A stretch of DNA of 64,000 nt from Pseudomonas nitroreducens NBRC 12694 (GTDB taxonomy: Bacteria; Pseudomonadota; Gammaproteobacteria; Pseudomonadales; Pseudomonadaceae), in contig NZ_BDAI01000014.1 of assembly GCF_002091755.1 (NCBI RefSeq), positions 1 through 64,000 on the forward strand, read 5' to 3'. The notes under the pieces were generated by a model that was given only the letters and a program-made list of their open reading frames with translations, searched no databases and was not told the origin of the DNA. Below, piece after piece: positions 57,088 to 64,000 of this stretch; position 1 is the stretch's first letter, and every line of letters starts with the position of its first letter. Position numbers and translations under genes: made by a program.

Positions 57088-58902
57088 ATGACCGTTGCCA
57101 AGAAAGTCACCGTCACCGATACCATCCTGCGCGACGCCCACCAGTCGCTGCTGGCGACCCGGATGCGCACCGAGGACATGCTGCCCATCTGCGACAAGCT
57201 CGACAAGGTCGGCTACTGGTCGCTGGAAGTCTGGGGCGGCGCCACCTTCGACGCCTGCGTACGCTTCCTCAAGGAAGACCCGTGGGAGCGCCTGCGCAAG
57301 CTCAAGGTCGCGCTGCCCAACACCCGCCTGCAGATGCTCCTGCGCGGGCAGAACCTGCTGGGCTACCGCCACTACAGCGACGACGTGGTCCGTGCCTTCG
57401 TCGCCAAGGCGGCGGTCAACGGCATCGACGTGTTCCGCATCTTCGACGCGATGAACGACGTGCGTAACCTGCGCGTCTCCATCGAAGCGGTGAAGGCTGC
57501 TGGCAAGCACGCCCAGGGCACCATTGCCTATACCACCAGCCCGGTGCACACCATCGAGGCCTTCGTTGCCCAGGGCAAGGCCATGGCCGACATGGGCGTG
57601 GACTCCATCGCCATCAAGGACATGGCCGGCCTGCTGACTCCGTATGCCACCGGCCAACTGGTCAAGGCGCTGAAAGAGGCGCTGCCGCTGGACGTGGTAG
57701 TGCACTCCCACGACACCGCCGGCGTGGCCAGCATGTGCCAGCTCAAGGCTGTGGAAAACGGCGCCGACCGCATCGACACCGCGATCTCCAGCATGGCCTG
57801 GGGCACCAGCCACCCGGGCACCGAATCCATGGTCGCCGCCCTGCGCGACACCCCGTTCGATACCGGCCTGGACCTGGAGCTGATCCAGGAAATCGGCATG
57901 TACTTCCACGCCGTGCGCAAGAAGTACCACCAGTTCGAGAGCGAGTTCACTGGCGTGGATACCCGCGTGCAGGTCAACCAGGTACCGGGCGGGATGATTT
58001 CCAACCTGGCCAACCAGCTCAAGGAACAGGGCGCGCTGAACCGCATGCCCGAAGTGCTCGCGGAAATCCCCCGCGTGCGCGAAGACCTCGGTTTCCCGCC
58101 CCTGGTCACCCCGACCTCGCAGATCGTCGGCACTCAGGCGTTCTTCAACGTGCTGGCCGGCGAGCGCTACAAGACCATTACCAACGAGGTGAAGCTCTAC
58201 CTGCAGGGCCGTTACGGCAAGGCGCCGGGCAAGATCAACGAGCAGCTGCGCCGCCAGGCCATCGGCAACGAGGAAGTCATCGACGTGCGCCCGGCCGACC
58301 TGATCAAGCCGGAGCTGAACAAGCTGCGCGAAGAGATCGGCAGCCTGGCCAAGTCCGAAGAGGACGTGCTGACCTTCGCCATGTTCCCCGACATCGGCCG
58401 CAAGTTCCTCGAGGAGCGTGCCGCCGGCACCCTGAAACCCGAAGAGCTGCTGCCGATCCCCAACGGCAAGGGCGTCGCCGCTGCCGGCGGTGAGGGCGTA
58501 CCGACCGAATTCGTGGTCGACGTGCACGGCGAGAGCTACCGCGTGGACATCACCGGCGTCGGCGTGAAGACCGACGGCAAGCGCCACTTCTACCTGTCGG
58601 TGGATGGCATGCCCGAAGAAGTGGTGTTCGAGCCGCTCAACGAGTTCGTCGGCGGCGGCGGCAACAAGCGCAAGCACGCCAGCGAGCCGGGCCATGTCAG
58701 CACCACCATGCCGGGCAACATCGTCGATGTGCTGGTGAAGGAAGGCGACAGCGTGAAGGCCGGCCAGGCCGTGCTGATCACCGAAGCCATGAAGATGGAG
58801 ACCGAAGTGCAGGCGGGCATCGCCGGCACCGTGAAGGCCATCCACGTAGCCAAGGGCGACCGGGTCAACCCCGGTGAGATCCTGGTTGAAATTGAAGGCT
58901 GA
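57088..58902 (+). CDS. pycB: Pyruvate carboxylase subunit B (carboxyltransferase + biotin carrier)
   Basis: 604 residues. The N-terminal HMGL-like carboxyltransferase barrel (about 8-280) has TDTILRDAHQSLLATRM, the FRIFDAMND strand and the metal His pair in VVHSHDTAGVA. The PYC_OADA domain follows, and a biotinyl domain closes the chain with the biotinylated K569 in TEAMKMETEV. The sequence is also close to OadA of oxaloacetate decarboxylase, but no OadB/OadG genes exist nearby. With pycA it carboxylates pyruvate to oxaloacetate for anaplerosis. GAGGA precedes the ATG; a strong terminator follows. Confidence 0.95.
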   Translation: MTVAKKVTVTDTILRDAHQSLLATRMRTEDMLPICDKLDKVGYWSLEVWGGATFDACVRFLKEDPWERLRKLKVALPNTRLQMLLRGQNLLGYRHYSDDVVRAFVAKAAVNGIDVFRIFDAMNDVRNLRVSIEAVKAAGKHAQGTIAYTTSPVHTIEAFVAQGKAMADMGVDSIAIKDMAGLLTPYATGQLVKALKEALPLDVVVHSHDTAGVASMCQLKAVENGADRIDTAISSMAWGTSHPGTESMVAALRDTPFDTGLDLELIQEIGMYFHAVRKKYHQFESEFTGVDTRVQVNQVPGGMISNLANQLKEQGALNRMPEVLAEIPRVREDLGFPPLVTPTSQIVGTQAFFNVLAGERYKTITNEVKLYLQGRYGKAPGKINEQLRRQAIGNEEVIDVRPADLIKPELNKLREEIGSLAKSEEDVLTFAMFPDIGRKFLEERAAGTLKPEELLPIPNGKGVAAAGGEGVPTEFVVDVHGESYRVDITGVGVKTDGKRHFYLSVDGMPEEVVFEPLNEFVGGGGNKRKHASEPGHVSTTMPGNIVDVLVKEGDSVKAGQAVLITEAMKMETEVQAGIAGTVKAIHVAKGDRVNPGEILVEIEG

Positions 58903-58937
58903 CCAAGGACAGACGGGTCTTTAAGGTTCAGTCCCAC

Positions 58938-58965
58938 GGGGGAGCACGATGCTCCCCCTTTTTTT
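58938..58965 (+). terminator. Intrinsic terminator of pycAB
   Basis: Perfect 9-bp stem GGGGGAGCA/TGCTCCCCC with CGA loop, followed by TTTTTTT. Confidence 0.95.
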
Positions 58966-59070
58966 GCCCGCAGGTTTTTCAGCCGACGGCGCGTTTGCTT
59001 GATCTGCGTCGGAAACTTCCTTCAGAAACCCATTAGCGTCGACGCTGGGAAAACTGACCAGGGTGCGGTG

Positions 59071-59706
59071 ATGGGGAGAGTCGTTCTGTGGTGGGTGCTG
59101 CTGTGCGCGAGCGCCCAGGCATTGGCGCAGTCATCGGAAATGATGGATCGGCTTGCTGCCCTGGAGAAGGACCCGGCCAAGCGCGAACAGGCCTATGCGG
59201 CCGCCGAGGAGCGCATCCTGCTGTGCAGCAAGTGTCACGGCAAGGACGGCAACAGCAAGCGCGATTACATCCCCAACCTGGCCGGGCAGAATCCGCAGTA
59301 CCTGTTCGATGCCTTCGAGAAGTATGTCGACGGCCAGCGCACCGACTTCGTGATGAACCAGGCGGCCAAGCTGCTGACGCTCAACGAGCGGGTGAATATC
59401 GCTTACTACTTCAGCCAGCAGGAGGTCCTGCCACGCACGGAAGCCGTGCCTGACGCGGCGGAGATCGAGCAGGGTGCCCAGCGTTTCGCCACGGTCTGCG
59501 TGACCTGCCATGGCGCCCAGGCGATGGGCCGTGATGGCTTCCCGCGCATTGCCGGGCAGCCAAGGCCTTACCTGACCCACGCGCTGCAGCGCTACCGTGA
59601 CAAGGACCCGAGCCGGGCCGGCTCGCCGATGCTGGCGGTAGCCGGGCTACTCAGCGATGACGACATTAAGGCGCTGGCCGCTTACCTCAGCCAACTGCGC
59701 CCCTGA
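59071..59706 (+). CDS. Diheme cytochrome c4-type protein
   Basis: 211 residues. Signal peptide ending ALAQ (about 20). Two class I haem c domains: CSKCH (52-56) with an axial Met in the DFVMNQAAKLL helix, and CVTCH (143-147) with an axial Met in AGSPMLAVAG. Cytochrome c4 proteins are periplasmic electron carriers to cbb3-type oxidases and to denitrification enzymes. ATG 59071 is used; the in-frame start at 58999 is upstream of the promoter. It forms a single gene between pycB's terminator and a convergent lipoprotein. Confidence 0.88.
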   Translation: MGRVVLWWVLLCASAQALAQSSEMMDRLAALEKDPAKREQAYAAAEERILLCSKCHGKDGNSKRDYIPNLAGQNPQYLFDAFEKYVDGQRTDFVMNQAAKLLTLNERVNIAYYFSQQEVLPRTEAVPDAAEIEQGAQRFATVCVTCHGAQAMGRDGFPRIAGQPRPYLTHALQRYRDKDPSRAGSPMLAVAGLLSDDDIKALAAYLSQLRP

Positions 59707-59763
59707 ATCAACCAGCCGCCCCGCGGCGGCTGGCTGGAATGCGCTGTAAAGCCGGGTGAAATC

Positions 59764-60033
59764 CTACTGCTGCTTGTTCTCGGCCGGCTTGTCGGCGGTC
59801 TCGGGTTGCGCTTGCGGTGCGGCCTGTTCGGCGGCTGGCTGCTCTGCCGGAGTGGCCTGTTCCTCGGTGGAAGCCGGTGCGGGCTGCTCCGCCGGCGCGG
59901 CTTCAGGTTGCGGCGCAGGCTTGGCTTGCTGGGTGGCGGCTGCGGGCACAGCGGTCTGCGAGGTCGACTCGGGTTTCTTGTCGCAGGCGGCGAGGACGGC
60001 GCAGGCGGCGATCAGGAGGCAAAGCTTTTTCAT
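59764..60033 (-). CDS. Small Ala/Pro/Gln-rich lipoprotein
   Basis: 89 residues. Lipobox LAAC after a 16-residue hydrophobic signal. The mature part is a low-complexity run of Ala, Pro, Gln, Glu (AEQPAPASTEEQATPAEQP repeats) and unlikely to fold. Such tails usually span the periplasm or bind peptidoglycan. ATG 60033 is chosen for the lipoprotein signal; a GTG 12 bases upstream is possible. Function unknown. Confidence 0.7.
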   Translation of the reverse strand: MKKLCLLIAACAVLAACDKKPESTSQTAVPAAATQQAKPAPQPEAAPAEQPAPASTEEQATPAEQPAAEQAAPQAQPETADKPAENKQQ

Positions 60034-60178
60034 GAGGGTGCTCACTCATCGAGGGTTGGCGAATGCCGGTCGGTTGACCGGGGCCGCAAGCTTTGCCGTC
60101 TCCGGGGTGTGAGGCCATTTGCCGTGCTCCGAGATTGGCCGGGAAATTTCCGATTCATCCGTGTCAAAGACTCAAAGG

Positions 60179-60206
60179 AAAAAGCCCGGTGGGTACCGGG
60201 CTTTTT
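60179..60206 (-). terminator. Intrinsic terminator of the autotransporter gene
   Basis: Stem AAAAAGCCCGGT/ACCGGGCTTTTT with GGGT loop; the run of A on one side and T on the other makes it bidirectional. Confidence 0.9.
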
Positions 60207-60224
60207 CGTTGCACGTTGTTCAGG

Positions 60225-63197
60225 TCAGAACGCCATCTGCCACTGGGCGATCAGCGCGTGGTTCTGCGCATTGCTCCCCATCTGCCCGCTGTAGCCGATG
60301 CCGACGCTATTGCGTGCGGACAGGCCGACGTCGAAACCGACGTCCAGCAGCAGGCTGTTGCGGTCCAACGCGGTGCCCTGGACGCTGAAGGCATCACCGC
60401 CGGCAATGAAGGACTGGCGGGTTTCGCTGTCGATGTCGCCGAAGGTGTGACGCCAGCCCAGGCCCAGGCGCGGGGTGAGACTCATGCCGTTGCTCAGGGT
60501 ATCCAGGCGGGCGATGCGCAGGCCCAGGGTGCTGCTCAGGTTGTCCTGGTCCTGGGAGTCGACGTGCAGTGCGGCGGCGCCGCCTTTCTCGTCGTACGAA
60601 TCGCGCTCGTAGCGCTGGTAGTCCAGGCGTGCGTAGGGCTCGGCGCTCAGGCGGCCGCTGCCCATGGCGTAGCCAGTCTCGGCGAAGGCCTGCCAGCTGT
60701 CGGCGTCATAGTCACCTTTGGGGCGATCGCTGACGCCGTCGAACTCGACCCGGCGTTTGCTCTCGCCGTCGTGGCTGCTGTAGGCCGCGCCCAGTCGCAG
60801 GGCCAGCGGGCCGCTCTGGTGCAGCGCGTAGGCGCCCAGGTGCCAGCTTTCGATATCGCCGGAAACACCGCCGCTGCCATCCAGATCAGTGTGCGAGTAG
60901 CCGCCCAGCACGCCCAGGCGCCAGTCCGGAGTCACTGCCCAGTCGGCACCGAGCAGGGTGCCGCCGGTGTCCTGTTGCAGGTCGCCACTCTTGTTGTGTT
61001 CGTCGAGCTTGCCGTGGCTGCCGATGCCCTGTACCCACAGCCGGCCGGAGGCGTTCGGGTCGTTCAGGTTGCGCGCTTCGCTGGGCACGCCGGTGGCGGC
61101 GAGCATCGGCGTATCGTTGCGCTCGGTGGCAGCCAGCAAGCTGCTGCTGCCCAGTTGGCGTACGGCGTTGAGCATGGCGCTGCCGACCTGCTGGCTGCCG
61201 ACGATGGTCGCGGCGGCGAGGCTGGCGTTACTGGCGCCGGCCAACTGCTCCAGGGCAGCGCTGGCGTTGCTTGCATCGCTGGTGACCAGTGCGTTGTACA
61301 GCGCGCCGCCGTTCTGGCTTTGCAGCGCGGCGCCGGCATTGCGGCCGTTGCTGCTGCTGGCCAGGTCGCCGAACTGCACGTCGTTGCGGATCAGTTGCAG
61401 GTCGACGCTGTTGGCGCTGTAGCTGAGCGTCGGGGTGAGGAAGGCGAAGTTGCTCTTCACGTCGGCGAACTGCCCGCTGACGCCGCCGGTAGCACCGATG
61501 ACCTGCACACTGCTCTGCCATGGCCAGTTGCCGCTGCCAGCCTGCACGGCGAGGTGCGAGCCTGCGATGCTGGCGGTGCCGTCCACCTGCACGATGGCAT
61601 GGGCGCCGCTGGGCTCCACGCCGAAGGAGAGCGTCGAGCCGCTCTGCAGGTTGAGGTTGCCGGTGACGTGGGCAGCGCCCAGGGTCGGCGAGGCGACCAG
61701 GGTGCCGGCGACGTCCAGGCCGCCGACACTGCCGCTGCCCGAGTAGGTGGCGCCCTGGTCGACCTGCAGGGTGCCGAGGAGGCTGCCGGTGTTGCTCAGG
61801 CTGGCGCCGCTGAAGACTTCGCCGCCTTCGCTGAAGTCGTTCACGCTGGAGAGGGCCCAACTGCCCTGTTTCACGTCCAGCCATTCGAAGTTGCTGCTGT
61901 TGCCGAAGCTGCCGCCGGCGGCGTCGTCGAGGGTCACGCTATCGCGGCCGCTGCCGCCGTCCACCAGGCCTTCGAAGCGGCTGCCGGAGAGCAGCACCAG
62001 GCTGTCGTTGCCGCCGCCCATTTCCAATGCGATGCCGTTGCCGCCGTGGATCAGACCGTCGTTGATCACGGTGTCGTCGAGGTCGCCCGAGAGGGTAACG
62101 CCCGAGGAGGATTCGCCGGAAATCGTGCCGTGGTTTTCCAGTGTGGTGGAGCTGAAGCCGCTGTTGCCGTTGCCGTCGTCGACCAGGATGCCGCGGTCGA
62201 CGCTGCGGATGACCGCGCCGGCGTAGTTGATGACGGTGCCGCCGCCCATGGCGATGCCTTCGCTGCCGTTGGGCGAGCCGTCCTTCGAGCCGGCTGCGCC
62301 GAGACCTTCGATGATGCCGTGGTTCTCGATGTGGCCGGTGTAGTCGATGTCCACGCCATCGCCGTCGCCGTCCGGCACCAGGCCGTTGTAGGCGCCGCTG
62401 ATGCGCCCGTAGTTGATCACGGTGCCGTCGCCGTCCGAGCCGAAGCCCGAGCCGTTGCGGCCGATGATCACGCCGTCCGCATGGTTGATCAGGGTGGCGC
62501 CCACATCGGTGGTGATGCCGTGGCGGCCGCCGCTGATCAGGCCGTGGTTTTCCACCTGGCCGCCCGCGGCACCCTGGAAGTCGATGCCGTCGTTCTTGGT
62601 GTCGGCGGTGACCATGTCGGAGCTGCTGATCTCGCCGTAGTTGGTGATGCTCGCGTTGCCGCCGGGGCGAATCGCGTCGTTGCCGTCGCTGTGGATGACC
62701 CCGCTGGCGCGGTTGATGATCGTGGTGGCGGCGGCGCTCTGCAGCTTGTCCAGGTCCAGCGCCTGGCCGGTGGCCGAGGTGATGCTGCCGGCGTTGTCGA
62801 TCAGCAGGCTGCCGGCGCTGAACGGGTTGTTCATGCGGATGGCGTCGTCGTAGCCGCCGATGCGGCCGCCTTCGCGGTTGATGATCTGGTAGAAGCGCGT
62901 GGTGCTGTCGCTGCCGGAGGTATCGACCACGCGGCCGGTGGTGGACTGCAGCAGGCCGCTGTTGTCGATGACCACGCCGCTGCCGGTAGCTGCGCCCTTG
63001 AGGTCGAGGCTCTTGCCGCTGGTGACCAGGCTGCCGATGCGGGTGACCGTCAGGGTGTCCTGGTTGGCCAGTGTCCGGCTGCTGGTCTGCGCGTCGCTGA
63101 TGATGGGCGATACCGGAACGGCATTAGCGGTTTCCGCGGCCAGGCTCGCCAGAACGACGGCGATGCTCAGCGCGAGCGGGGAGGGCTTGTGCAGCAT
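60225..63197 (-). CDS. Autotransporter (type Va) outer-membrane protein with beta-helix passenger
   Basis: 990 residues. Sec signal ends at AETANA (about 26). The passenger (30-680) is a Gly/Asn/Asp-rich parallel beta-helix with recurring I-x-N-x-G-x-I-x-G turns (for example VIDNSGLLQS, ITNYGEISSSD, VENHGLISGGRHG, VINYGRISGAYNG). It lacks a clear enzymatic site. The C-terminal autotransporter barrel (about 710-990) starts near RLWVQGIGSHGK and ends in a terminal Phe (QWQMAF), the BAM recognition signature. AAGGA precedes the ATG. It probably displays an adhesin-like surface structure. Confidence 0.92.
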   Translation of the reverse strand: MLHKPSPLALSIAVVLASLAAETANAVPVSPIISDAQTSSRTLANQDTLTVTRIGSLVTSGKSLDLKGAATGSGVVIDNSGLLQSTTGRVVDTSGSDSTTRFYQIINREGGRIGGYDDAIRMNNPFSAGSLLIDNAGSITSATGQALDLDKLQSAAATTIINRASGVIHSDGNDAIRPGGNASITNYGEISSSDMVTADTKNDGIDFQGAAGGQVENHGLISGGRHGITTDVGATLINHADGVIIGRNGSGFGSDGDGTVINYGRISGAYNGLVPDGDGDGVDIDYTGHIENHGIIEGLGAAGSKDGSPNGSEGIAMGGGTVINYAGAVIRSVDRGILVDDGNGNSGFSSTTLENHGTISGESSSGVTLSGDLDDTVINDGLIHGGNGIALEMGGGNDSLVLLSGSRFEGLVDGGSGRDSVTLDDAAGGSFGNSSNFEWLDVKQGSWALSSVNDFSEGGEVFSGASLSNTGSLLGTLQVDQGATYSGSGSVGGLDVAGTLVASPTLGAAHVTGNLNLQSGSTLSFGVEPSGAHAIVQVDGTASIAGSHLAVQAGSGNWPWQSSVQVIGATGGVSGQFADVKSNFAFLTPTLSYSANSVDLQLIRNDVQFGDLASSSNGRNAGAALQSQNGGALYNALVTSDASNASAALEQLAGASNASLAAATIVGSQQVGSAMLNAVRQLGSSSLLAATERNDTPMLAATGVPSEARNLNDPNASGRLWVQGIGSHGKLDEHNKSGDLQQDTGGTLLGADWAVTPDWRLGVLGGYSHTDLDGSGGVSGDIESWHLGAYALHQSGPLALRLGAAYSSHDGESKRRVEFDGVSDRPKGDYDADSWQAFAETGYAMGSGRLSAEPYARLDYQRYERDSYDEKGGAAALHVDSQDQDNLSSTLGLRIARLDTLSNGMSLTPRLGLGWRHTFGDIDSETRQSFIAGGDAFSVQGTALDRNSLLLDVGFDVGLSARNSVGIGYSGQMGSNAQNHALIAQWQMAF

Positions 63198-63360
63198 GGC
63201 GTGGCGTCCTTTTTCTTATCGAAGAGGCCGCCTTTTATAGCGATGGATTCTTACGCTTTTGTAACGGTGCTGGCTCATTGCCAATGCTGTTGCCGGGCAG
63301 GGACGGGAGAAACCTTATATACTCTGCGGTCTTTTTACCGTTTCCACTGTGAGAACCGCC

Positions 63361-63702
63361 GTGAGCCAGCTGCCGCCCTGCCCCAAATGCAATTCCGAAT
63401 ACACCTACGAAGACGGCGCCCAGCTGGTCTGCCCCGAGTGCGCCCATGAGTGGTCCGCCGATGCATCCGCCGAGGCTGACGGCGACGCGCGCGTGATCAA
63501 GGACTCGGTGGGCAACCTGCTGCAGGACGGCGATACCGTCACCGTGATCAAGGACCTCAAGGTCAAGGGCTCGTCCCTGGTGGTGAAGGTCGGCACCAAG
63601 GTGAAGAACATCCGTCTCGTCGACGGCGACCACGACATCGACTGCAAGATCGACGGCATCGGCGCGATGAAGCTGAAGTCGGAGTTCGTGCGCAAGGTCT
63701 GA
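63361..63702 (+). CDS. yjdM: YjdM/PhnA family zinc-ribbon protein
   Basis: 113 residues, GTG start. The N-terminal zinc ribbon has CPKC and CPEC pairs (about residues 6-9 and 22-25) in PPCPKCNSEYTYEDGAQLVCPECAHEW. The C-terminal domain VIKDSVGNLLQDGDTVTVIKDLKVKGSS...VKVGTKVKNIRLVDGDHDIDCKI is the PhnA-type SH3-like beta barrel. The name PhnA is historical; phosphonoacetate hydrolase activity is not expected, and the family's role is unknown. A strong terminator follows at 63723-63749. Confidence 0.9.
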   Translation: MSQLPPCPKCNSEYTYEDGAQLVCPECAHEWSADASAEADGDARVIKDSVGNLLQDGDTVTVIKDLKVKGSSLVVKVGTKVKNIRLVDGDHDIDCKIDGIGAMKLKSEFVRKV

Positions 63703-63722
63703 GCCTACTGCACAGCGATGAG

Positions 63723-63749
63723 AAAGCCCGGCCAAGTGCCGGGCTTTTT
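63723..63749 (+). terminator. Intrinsic terminator of yjdM
   Basis: Stem AAAGCCCGGC/GCCGGGCTTT with a CAAGT loop and T residues. The A-run on the other side would also stop the convergent thioesterase gene. Confidence 0.9.
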
Positions 63750-63815
63750 GTTGCCTGCCTGCCGCAATACCTCCTACAGGTGACCCATGCCCCTCCGAAA
63801 ACGGGTCTGAGGCAC

Positions 63816-63998
63816 TTATTCCTTGTAGTAAACGATCTGGTTGCTGGTCGCCAGCAGCGCGCCGGACTCGCTCCACAGCTGCGCGCTCTGGTCGAAGAAG
63901 CCATTGCGGAATTCCTGGGCGCGGGCGTCGCCCAGCAGGTGGCCGGTGCCGACCTCGGCCAGTTGCGCCGCGTCGGTGTGGAAGTAGGTGGTGATCGA
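63816..63998 (-). CDS. Acyl-CoA thioesterase II (TesB-like), C-terminal fragment
   Basis: 60 codons ending at a TAA; the 5' part lies beyond the right edge. The visible residues include TTYFHTDAAQLAEVGTGHLL, GDARAQEFRNGFFDQSAQLW and SESGALLATSNQIVYYKE, matching the second hotdog repeat of TesB-type thioesterases, in which the late QxxLWxExGxLLAxxxQ motif is conserved. The enzyme hydrolyses medium/long acyl-CoA. Confidence 0.75.
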   Translation of the reverse strand, partial: SITTYFHTDAAQLAEVGTGHLLGDARAQEFRNGFFDQSAQLWSESGALLATSNQIVYYKE

Positions 63999-64000
63999 CA

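Noticed and set aside
57088..58902. OadA of a sodium-pumping oxaloacetate decarboxylase
   Set aside because: No oadB or oadG genes accompany it; a biotin carboxylase subunit and a PycR-like LysR gene do, which fits pyruvate carboxylase.
58999..59070. Longer N-terminus of the cytochrome c4 gene
   Set aside because: The signal peptide begins at 59071; the extension would block export.
60093..63449. 1118-codon open frame on the plus strand opposite the autotransporter gene
   Set aside because: The minus-strand frame has a signal peptide, beta-helix repeats, a barrel with terminal Phe and a ribosome site; the plus-strand frame is the GC-driven shadow with Ala/Val/Gln-rich low-complexity sequence.

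Overview
The window is chromosomal DNA of a high-GC gammaproteobacterium. Protein families, gene order, REPIN-type repeats and DNR/ANR promoter architecture all point to a Pseudomonas of the aeruginosa group that is not P. aeruginosa itself (P. nitroreducens / P. citronellolis-like is my inference). No rRNA, tRNA, IS element, prophage or CRISPR array was seen. Coding density is high and most neighbouring genes are in tight operons.

Region 1 (1-20.9 kb) is metabolic and regulatory housekeeping. It holds the tail of an aldehyde dehydrogenase, a flavodoxin-fold quinone reductase, a LysR regulator, a small secreted protein, a candidate sRNA locus, an 8-TM membrane protein, a C4-dicarboxylate/2-oxoglutarate-type two-component system (MifSR/DctBD-like), a hydrolase, pdxY, a DedA-like protein with a Kef-type antiporter, and a thioesterase. 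An amine-catabolic type cluster follows (SDR, gamma-glutamyl ligase of the glutamine synthetase fold, class III aminotransferase, divergent SDR and GntR regulator) with two TGTGATCACA operators. The region ends with a YgdI-type lipoprotein, a SUKH protein and a Tim44-like protein. Region 2 (21-28.3 kb) has a second CPA2 antiporter, REPINs, uvrD and a large PAS-GGDEF-EAL protein.

Region 3 (28.3-47.0 kb) is a complete, compact denitrification island from nitrite to N2: a c551-nosRZDFYL operon; divergent nirQ-norEF and norCBD; then, all leftward, nirK (copper nitrite reductase), nirV, a second Crp/Fnr regulator, a YtfE/DnrN iron-sulfur repair protein, dnr and a small zinc-ribbon membrane protein. 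NirK makes nitric oxide, NorCB reduces it to N2O under NirQ/NorD maturation, and NosZ reduces N2O to N2. At least five FNR/DNR-type boxes (TTGAT-N4-ATCAA) sit at class II promoter spacing before these transcription units. Two of them supply the stop codon of the gene upstream.

Region 4 (47-64 kb) resumes conserved chromosome: a large periplasmic TPR-like protein with a DUF3142 protein, TrhP (U32), a second glucose-6-phosphate dehydrogenase divergent from an RpiR/HexR-like regulator around a perfect TGTAGT-N3-ACTACA operator, a LysR regulator (PycR-like) divergent from the two-subunit pyruvate carboxylase pycAB, a diheme cytochrome c4, a small lipoprotein, an autotransporter, a YjdM/PhnA zinc-ribbon protein and the tail of a TesB-type thioesterase. 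From memory of P. aeruginosa PAO1 order, the right block (uvrD to pycB) matches PA5443-PA5435, and the denitrification island interrupts it between the PA5442 and PA5441 equivalents.
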